This document shows, one piece after another, positions 57,186-64,000 of a stretch of DNA of 64,000 nt. The position numbers were made by a program, and so were the translations under genes. Every line of letters starts with the position of its first letter. Position 1 is the first letter of the stretch. The stretch covers positions 496,001 to 560,000 of the forward strand of contig OY978098.1 of assembly GCA_963854735.1 (NCBI GenBank), in the 5' to 3' direction. This DNA comes from Marvania coccoides (taxonomy: Eukaryota; Chlorophyta; Trebouxiophyceae; Chlorellales; Chlorellaceae). A model generated the notes under the pieces. It worked only from the letters and a program-made list of their open reading frames with translations. It made no database searches and was not told the DNA's origin.

Positions 57186-60100
57186 ATGGAGTCCAGCTCC
57201 CAGCCAAGCACGATCGCTAATGCCGCCATGAACGTCGTCGAGGCGGTCGGGAACGTCGTACACCAAGCAGGCCATGCTGCCTACACCACCGCCGAAACAG
57301 TTACAAACATCACCGGCGCAGCGGTCGACAAGGTGAAGGGCGCGACGGGAGGTGTGCTGGGCCGCAGCAGCGACGCTTCTGCTGCGGAATCCTCCTCAAA
57401 CTTCCGCTTCCTTCGCCAGACCTCCACGTTTCGCCGGTTCAGCGCCATCCTAACCCCGACGGTGGAGGGGCAGGGCGGAGACTTCGGGGACGACGACTCG
57501 GAGGACAAAGACCCGGTGGTCCTGCGCATCGAGGTGGTTTCCTCGACAGAAGTGAAAATCATGCGCTTCATCTCGTGGCTCGTCTCGCTCTTTGTTTTCC
57601 TGGCAGCGGTGAGTTGTATACTTATTGGAAAGGAATGTCGCAATGAAATGACGCAATGAACTGGCGCAACAACATTCGCTGTTGATATCGAATCAGATAT
57701 TTAAAAAAAAATCCTCCCCCACTACCGGCAAACATGCAGGTGGCGATGACGTCGCTGAAATTCCTGAAACCCAACGCGCTCTCCGAAAACAACCGCTACT
57801 TCAGTGCTGCCAACATCCTGTATGGAATCCTGTTGGCAGCGCTGCTCTACATGGCCATTCTGTTCATCGTTCGAACCGTCTCTGCCAGGCGCATCGGGCT
57901 GGTGTGGTCCAAGCGCCGTCTGTCCATGACCATCTACGTGTTCACCTTGTTGGTGCTGCAAACTCTGTGCGTGCTGCTGGCGCTGATAGCCACCGCGGTT
58001 TCCACAAGAACGGTTTGCTCCTGGCGAAACGACAACGTGGTCATCGTCGGCTACCTGATTTGGACGTTTTCCAACTGTTCTTTCTTGGTTCTCGTCATTC
58101 TGGCCCACAGCGGCGCCTCGTACAGGGGCCCCATTGCGGTTAAGCCGGTGGAGGATGGCCACGGCCCCCACCCGCACACCTCAAACGCCCTCGTTTTGGA
58201 CGCCTCCTTTAGGATGCACATCAAAAAGTTTGCGCTATGGGTTATTTTTCAGGCATCCCTCACGGCCATGCTCGTTCGGTTCGTACTCCAGGGGTGGGGT
58301 GCGCCTTGCGTGCCAGGCATGCCTGCAGCTTGCACAATTTCTGGGTGGACTTTTGCAATGATCGTCATTTTGGTTGTCTGCGTCGGCCTGTACCTCTGTT
58401 CCTACGTCTACTACTCGTGGCTCGCTGACCGAGACATCAGGGCGCGGCCCTACGCGGAGATGCGGTTCGCGCGCATGGTGTTTGGCATGTCCCGGGAACA
58501 AATTTTACCGGTGTTTGCAACGCTGTCGCTGTGCGTGATTCTGCTGCTCGTCGTCAAGATAAATTCATGCTGGACGTTCGCATTGACATGGTGAGTAGTA
58601 CCCTTTTAATCATTGCATTGTTCTTTTTAATTGAATTGATGATCAAGCTGACAAACTCACCTTCTTTCTTCTTAAAATTTTACAGGGTAGGCATGGTTCC
58701 GCTGCAGACCATTCTTTGCTGCATGGTCTTCATTCTGGGCTACTACTTCATGCCCGTGCGCCCATCTTCCCAAAACGACCTGCTGGCGGCGTGGCTTCAG
58801 GAGTTTGCATGGACGTTTGCGGAGATGCCATTGAAGCTGATCCAGCGCAACGCCAAGTTGGCCGCCTCCAAGAAGCTGGCAGCGGAACCCATGTTTTGCG
58901 TGGAGACCGCCGTGAAGATGCTGCACTTCTCTGTGTTTGTGTACTACGCCAAAGAGGACGCCGTCAAGGGCTACTTCGTCGAAAAAGTGGGTGGCGGTGG
59001 CTCTGAAGGCGCTCTTATAGACGGCATGCTCGCAGAAGAGGGTGCTACGGTTGTGCCCGAGGTGGATGTGATGCCTCAGGAGCTCGTTGAGCGGGCGGCG
59101 AGCTCCTCGAGTTTGCAGGCCAAACCCAGCAGAAGCGATGCTGCTCAGAGCGAAAGCGGCGGCGACGGCGCCATTTTCTCAGAGGTGGAGGGCGACGCTG
59201 CCCCTGCAGTTGCAGTCGAAGAGCCGGAGTTCCAGCTGAACGGGAGCAGCATTGAGGTGGCGCTGGGCATGTACGATCTCACCAACATGGAGGTGATCTA
59301 CGAGCCCAAGACAGACACCTGCTCGGTGCTGGCGTGGGGCGGCACCACCATGATGCTGGCCTTCAAGGGCACCAGCAGCATGGAGAACGTTATCACAGAT
59401 CTCAACGTAAGGCTGCTATTTTTGTTGCCCACCCAAAGAACCAACAGTGCAAGATCTAATTTTCTTAGCCAAATCTGTTCTTATTCAGACATTTCTCTTT
59501 ATGTTTCTCTCTCACAAGACCTCCTTTGCTTTTCTCTTCTCTTGAAAATCTGCGCAGCTGTGGAAGACGTACCACCCTCCTGTCCGCTTCGCCTCCATCA
59601 CCAGCATGTGGGGCCTGAAGCTGATCAAGTCGCCGGTGCGGGTGCACAGGGGCTTCTTCGAGGCCTGGGAGTCCGAGGGCTACCGAGAACGCGTGCTGGC
59701 TCGAGTGGAACAGGTGTTCACAGAGCTCGGAGGCCCTCAATTCGTCACTTGCCTGATCACTGGGCACTCCCTTGGCGGCGCGCTTGCCACTCTGGCTGCC
59801 CACGACATCAAAACGCGGTTCCCTACTGCCAAGCTGACGGTCTATACCTTTGGGCAGCCCCGGGTTGGGAATCGTGCTTTTGCTTACGAGTACAACGAGC
59901 TCATCGACGAGCACTTTTGCGTGATCAACGGCGAGGACCCCGTCAGCCGGGTGCCCAAGGGGTACTACAAGCGTGTTGGCGACCGCATCGTGGTCAACAA
60001 ATACGGCGACATAATTGTTCGACCGACCTACCTAGAAATGCACCTCATCAACACCTCAAGTAAGGCATTTGGAGTTTCTTTGTTGTGAGACGAAGATTAT

Positions 60101-60635
60101 GGTATCAAATTCATGTACCGAGCGTATACAACTGAGTATTTTGTTACCCCTTTTTGTTTGATTTTCAACCGACACCCGACCGAACACCCCTCGTGTGAAA
60201 CTTGCAGCCATGAAGGTGAGCGAGCACATGCTCAACTCGTACCGGCTGTCCATGATGCGCATCATCAAGAACCAGTTCACGCAGCGGTCGCTGAAGACGG
60301 GCCAGCCAGGGGCGCGTGAGCTGTGCCGCTTTGTGAACCTGAACAACGTTTTGATGGGGGTGCACATGAGCGAGGAGGACCTGGATGACCCAGAGATGGA
60401 ACCGATGACGGTAGAGATGTACCGGTTGAAGGCCAAGCCGAAGGCGAGCTGGAGGATAGGAAGCTTCGGCAAGTTGAAGCTGAGCTGCGAAGATGGCGTT
60501 GGTTGCGGAGGGTGCAGCAGCAAGAGACGAGGGGAAGCGAACATGTTTGACGACGCGGAGGAAGTGGTGAAGGCCGTGGACAAGGAGGACCCCCCCATCG
60601 TCAAAAAAGAGGCCGAGGAACAGGTGCGATGCTGA
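57186..60635 (+). CDS. Polytopic class-3 (DAG-lipase-like) lipase
   Basis: Exons are 57186-57608, 57740-58590, 58686-59406, 59558-60059 and 60208-60635, all in phase, 974 aa. A cytosolic N-terminus of about 130 residues precedes about eight predicted membrane helices (e.g. ILYGILLAALLYMAILFIV, TIYVFTLLVLQTLCVLLALI, MIVILVVCVGLYLCSYVYY, LSLCVILLLVV). A linker of roughly 150 residues follows, then an alpha/beta-hydrolase with LAFKGTSS (oxyanion), nucleophile GHSLGGALA, YTFGQPRVGN, acid NGEDPVSRVP and a likely His in YLEMHLIN. The tail has a Cys cluster (CEDGVGCGGCSS). The layout resembles animal sn-1 diacylglycerol lipases (DAGL, four helices), with more helices. Membrane-lipid hydrolysis is expected; the substrate is unproven. 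Confidence 0.85.
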
Positions 60636-60859
60636 CAGCTCTTGCAACGCCAGCAGGAATTTCTTTCAACAAAACTTCGACCGACAGTTTTCGGTTAAAT
60701 TTCAACCCTGTTTATTTAGATTGATTATTTTATCGGAACAAGACTCCGACGTTGACCATTTGAACATAAATTCACAAATTTGGCAGTTCGGAGATCATAT
60801 GTGGTTGCAACCAAATACAAATTATACTTTGACGAATCATTGAAATTGACCTATCATCA

Positions 60860-62244
60860 ATGGCATACAACCTTAAAACGTTGGATGGCATCAAGTCTTT
60901 TGCGGAAGACAAATTTCAAAATTCGACTACAGCAAAAAAGCGTCTGGAATCAGCTGTCAGGGAGAAGATAGCCTCAAAAATTCTAGTTAAATATTGGGAA
61001 GAAAACCCCGCACACTACGAGCTGCAAGTCCAAGGGAGCAGCAGGCGTTACGACATCGTCGTCAACCTCGTGCAAGGCAGCCTAGGCAGCAGCTGTGCAC
61101 AAATCAAATGCACGTGCCCCGCGGCGAACAAGGAGCCTTCCTGCAAGCATGGCTTAGCATCGCTGTTATGGTTGTTGTCAGAGGACCAGATGCAGCGTGC
61201 AGAAGAGACATACGGCGGTGGCGATGCAGGCGCCAGCGGCAGGAGAGCTCCTTCTGATGCACAACCCAGCCCAGTGGAGCAGCAGCAGCCTCTGTGGCAG
61301 CGCATCCGTCCCGTTCTGCCCTCTGCGGACGGCGCCCCTGCCCGCGTGGGTGGGCGGGTTTTGATCCCCTCGATGCTCCAACAAATAGCGGCCAAAAACG
61401 CCGCAGCTGAAGAGTGAGCAAAGAAGAAATGAAGGAAATTTTTGTCTTCACATACCGCAAACTGCAACTTACTTTTCGTTGCTGTATGCAGAGATGAGAC
61501 TGGGCCATCGACAAAAAGGCGGAAGACCACATCAGCTGCTGCAGACCCAACTGCTAAAAGCAGCCGCGCTGCAGCAGCAGCAGCTCGCCGGCAAAAGTAC
61601 GGTTTGAAATGAAAAAAATTCGCCATATTCATTGATATGTTAATTCTCCTGTTCATTTTGATTTTCATTTTATTCAATTTCTCCCTGCCGCATTCAGGGA
61701 AAAGGACGAAAAGATCGACAATGTCCCAGACGAGGAGCTGGTGCGGCAGTGCATGGAGAGACTGAAGGCAGCGGGGCGGCCAATTCCTGGGGAATCACCG
61801 GCGGTGGCGGCAGCCCAAGATGAGAAGGAATCTGAGAAAGAAGAAGAGGAGAGGCACCGCAGCAGGAGACGCCCGCCGCTGCGGGCTTCTCGGTTCATAG
61901 ATTCCGAGGCGGCAGAGGCGATGGGGGGATCGACTGAGGAAGAGGAGGAGGAGGAGGATGAAGCGGGGCCCTCTACCATGCTGCCAAGGGGTCGCCATGC
62001 TGCTGCTGCTGCTACGGGTGCTCCTCCTGCTACTGGTACTGCCGTGTCAATAGAAGAGGAGCGAAGGGAGGAGGAGAAAGAGGAAGAAATGGCCATTGAG
62101 GATGGCAAAGCTGGAGGCACGGCCAATGGCCACAACCAAGCTGCTGCTGCTGCCGCTGCTCCTGTTCCCATAGAAGAAAGTGACACCGACGACGATGACT
62201 ACAGCTTCTTGGCGGATCTCAAAATGCTAAAAGAGAAACGTTAA
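60860..62244 (+). CDS. SWIM zinc-finger protein
   Basis: Exons are 60860-61413, 61492-61596 and 61698-62244, 401 aa. The SWIM motif C-x-C-x(n)-C-x-H appears as CTCPAANKEPSCKHGLA (about residues 83-99), including the downstream Ala of the CxCx(n)CxHxxA form seen in SWS1/ZSWIM7. The first 80 residues are helical and basic. The remainder is low complexity with Ala/Thr, basic KRRK (possible NLS) and long Glu runs. It is probably nuclear. An SWS1-like role in recombination is possible but not supported beyond the motif. Confidence 0.75.
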
Positions 62245-62432
62245 AAATAGCAACGGACACGTTCAAAAGAATAAAATGTTGAATGAGTATACGAGGTGCT
62301 CTGCAATGAAACAAAACGGAAGCAAAAAGCAAAAAAATATAATTTCGGTTTTAATCATAGGGGACAGCATAAAATGGGGTCAGGTTGCTGCTGAAAAAAT
62401 AATAAGTATCAGGCGGTGGTGGCACTAGTATT

Positions 62433-62751
62433 TCAAGCCTCGTAGTTAGGGAAACACTCCGCAAAGGTGTTTTTGGAATGCTTGCTCTCAGCGTGCTGCT
62501 GCAAGACGTCTTTTTTCACGGTACACATAAAAGTTTGCCTGCAGACGGCGCAAGCATAGGCCAAGTTGGCTTGGGCAATCTGAGCGAGCTGAGAGCCTTT
62601 TCCACTCTTGGCATCCTTGGCCATCTTCCTGGCACGCGCTGTCGCCGACTGCAAAGAGAAGGGAGCAATTACTCGTCAGTACCAAGGCGGCTACAATGTT
62701 GAAAATGTCTAAATTTTTTTTACTCGCCTTCTGAGCGTTGCCACCTCCCAT
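62433..62751 (-). CDS. ZNF706 / At2g23090-like small C2H2 zinc-finger protein
   Basis: Exons are 62751-62728 (MGGGNAQK) and 62648-62433, 79 aa, joined by a GC-AG intron (CAGAAG|GCGAGT ... TTTGCAG|TCGGCG). The family signature is complete: MGGGNAQKSATARARKM, KGSQL, a finger with CAVCRQTFMC and HAESKH, ending AECFPNYEA. Plant and animal relatives are 75-80 aa with the same ends. Its role is unclear. The match makes the GC donor unambiguous. Confidence 0.92.
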
Positions 62752-63020
62752 GTTTATTTTATATATAATGAAATTTATGTATGTAAAGCAGTGCGGAAAT
62801 AAATGCGTTTGCAGCCGCTTGGCGAGTCGCAAAAGAAAGAGCTTTTATTCATCAATTTCAGTCTTCGGTTTCATTCATTTTGCGGGTCCGTATTGCAATT
62901 TAAAGTATAGTGAACTCTTGAATCGACCAGCTCGGTGCCCGAGGTGTAGGGTTGTGCCAGTCCTTCAGGCACAGTCAATTTGAAGATTCGACACCTCGTG
63001 GGGCACCGTGGCACCCAAAT

Positions 63021-64000
63021 ATGGCCTTTACGTGCTCACAGCAACCATTTACAGCAGTACGCACCCGTGTCAGGGGGTGCCCTCTCCTCCCAGCCTGTTC
63101 AGCCTCGCTGCTGACAGCTGCAACACCAAGGCCGTCCCCATTATTAATCCCCTCCAGCAGACACTCCCATAGCAGCCCAGCCGTGTGCTCCGCCACCAGC
63201 TCTTCTACTGCGACCGAGGGTCTGGCCAGCTTCGATGATTTTCACATCAATACCCTCCGCTGGGGCATTGGGAAGGAGCAAGGACCAAGGGAAACAATGG
63301 AGGACCTGATACAGGTGGTAGCAGACGGCCGCTGCGGCTTCTTTTTTGCCAGTGAGTTCGTAATGGCAGTTTAAACGCTCAGGTTTCATTCAGTTCAAGT
63401 TTTGTTTCCGTCATCTCGACTTTTTACTTCATTGTTGCGCAGCTGTGTTTGATGGGCATGCTGGCATCGCATCGGCGCAGTTCTTGGAGGAGCACCTGTA
63501 CGGGGTGTTCAGTAAAGCGATCAATGTGCACAGCTTGGGCCTCGACTGTGCACTAGACCTGAGGGACGAGGGCATCTGCTGCCCGTTGGAGCTTCATGAC
63601 GTGTTGACAGAGTGCTACCGCGCCTCGGACGAAGCGCTGCTCAAATGGTTGAAGGCCCAGCCCAAGGCGGAGGCGGATAGCGGCTCCACCGCCACCACAG
63701 CCCTCGTAAGATTTTATTATTATTGTTAAATATACAAATATCCTCATGCATGGCATACATTTTAACTGTTTGAATTCCATCACACACGCTCTTGTTTACT
63801 GCCCCTACATTGCACCATTTTCCTCATTTTCTTCCGCAATTCCCTATTGCGCTTTCGTTAGGTCCGTTCTGATCGCGTCATTGTGGCCAACGTCGGCGAC
63901 AGCAGGGCGGTGCTGTCCCGCAACGGCACCGCCGTGGACCTCAGCACGGAGCACCGGGTGTACGGCAGGGGCCCAGTGGTGGAGTCTGAGATCGAGCGCA
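63021..64000 (+). CDS. PP2C-type phosphatase, PPH1/TAP38-like, plastid (truncated by window edge)
   Basis: Exons are 63021-63351, 63443-63705 and 63862-64000+ (runs off the right edge). ATG 63021 gives a Ser/Ala/Arg-rich transit-like N-terminus. PP2C motifs are LRWGIGKEQGPRETMEDLI, the metal-binding FFFATVFDGHAG (split by intron 1), DSGSTATTALV and VIVANVGDSRAVLSRNGT. The spacing and the ALLKWLKAQ...DSGSTATT block match land-plant PPH1/TAP38, which dephosphorylates LHCII in state transitions, better than other PP2Cs (from memory). The C-terminal metal Asp and membrane anchor lie outside the window. Confidence 0.78.

Overview
This is a 64 kb nuclear window from a green alga (Viridiplantae; chlorophyte or early streptophyte, which I cannot resolve). 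The evidence is spliceosomal introns in nearly every gene (about 65, mostly 67-200 bp, AT-rich, inside GC-rich exons) and a plant-type gene set: sucrose-phosphate synthase, a PPH1/TAP38-like plastid phosphatase, a divergent PsbS/LHC-like protein, an ABC1K kinase, BOU-type and other mitochondrial carriers, and an MRS2 Mg channel. About 26 protein genes were rebuilt from conserved residues, splice sites and reading phase; exon coordinates are in each entry. No tRNA, rRNA or CRISPR array was recognised.

Layout. 1-3.6 kb: a fibronectin-III repeat protein (-, cut by the edge), an Rpp21/SNM1-like zinc-ribbon protein (+), and a stray duplicate of the MRS2 3' end. 3.9-6.2 kb: a complete pentameric ligand-gated ion channel (-), the most unexpected gene. 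6.8-17.9 kb: ABC1K (-), SDR (+), mitochondrial carrier (+), sucrose-phosphate synthase (+), adenylate kinase (+). 18-28.4 kb: TFIIH p52 (-) head-to-head with TOR kinase (+). 28.9-35.3 kb: coiled-coil and F-box genes of unknown role. 35.3-36.9 kb: a gene-free block, probably a decayed element. 36.9-42 kb: a low-complexity RNA-binding-like gene with an in-frame TAG and a frameshift, then MRS2 (-). 42.3-52.6 kb: ETF-alpha (-), DNA polymerase delta catalytic subunit (+), PsbS-like (-), propionyl-CoA carboxylase alpha (+). 53-64 kb: BOU carrier (-), ubiquitin-like protein (+), MTHFR-like (-), polytopic class-3 lipase (+), SWIM-finger protein (+), a ZNF706-like small zinc finger (-), and a PP2C (+, cut by the right edge).

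The genes do not form operons. Many are divergent pairs sharing 250-550 bp promoters. Themes include mitochondrial acyl-CoA, branched-chain and odd-chain catabolism (ETF-alpha, PCC-alpha, BOU carrier, adenylate kinase), photoprotection and state transitions (PsbS-like, PPH1-like), and growth control, transcription and replication (TOR, TFIIH, Pol delta).

Main points for a second look: a GLIC-like, Cys-loop-less ligand-gated channel in a green alga; at least six GC-AG introns (about 9 percent of introns); MRS2 with AMN in place of GMN, plus an inverted 0.46 kb copy of its 3' end 36 kb away; a gene broken by TAG and a frameshift; a PCC-alpha gene in the green lineage; and a membrane-anchored DAG-lipase-like enzyme.
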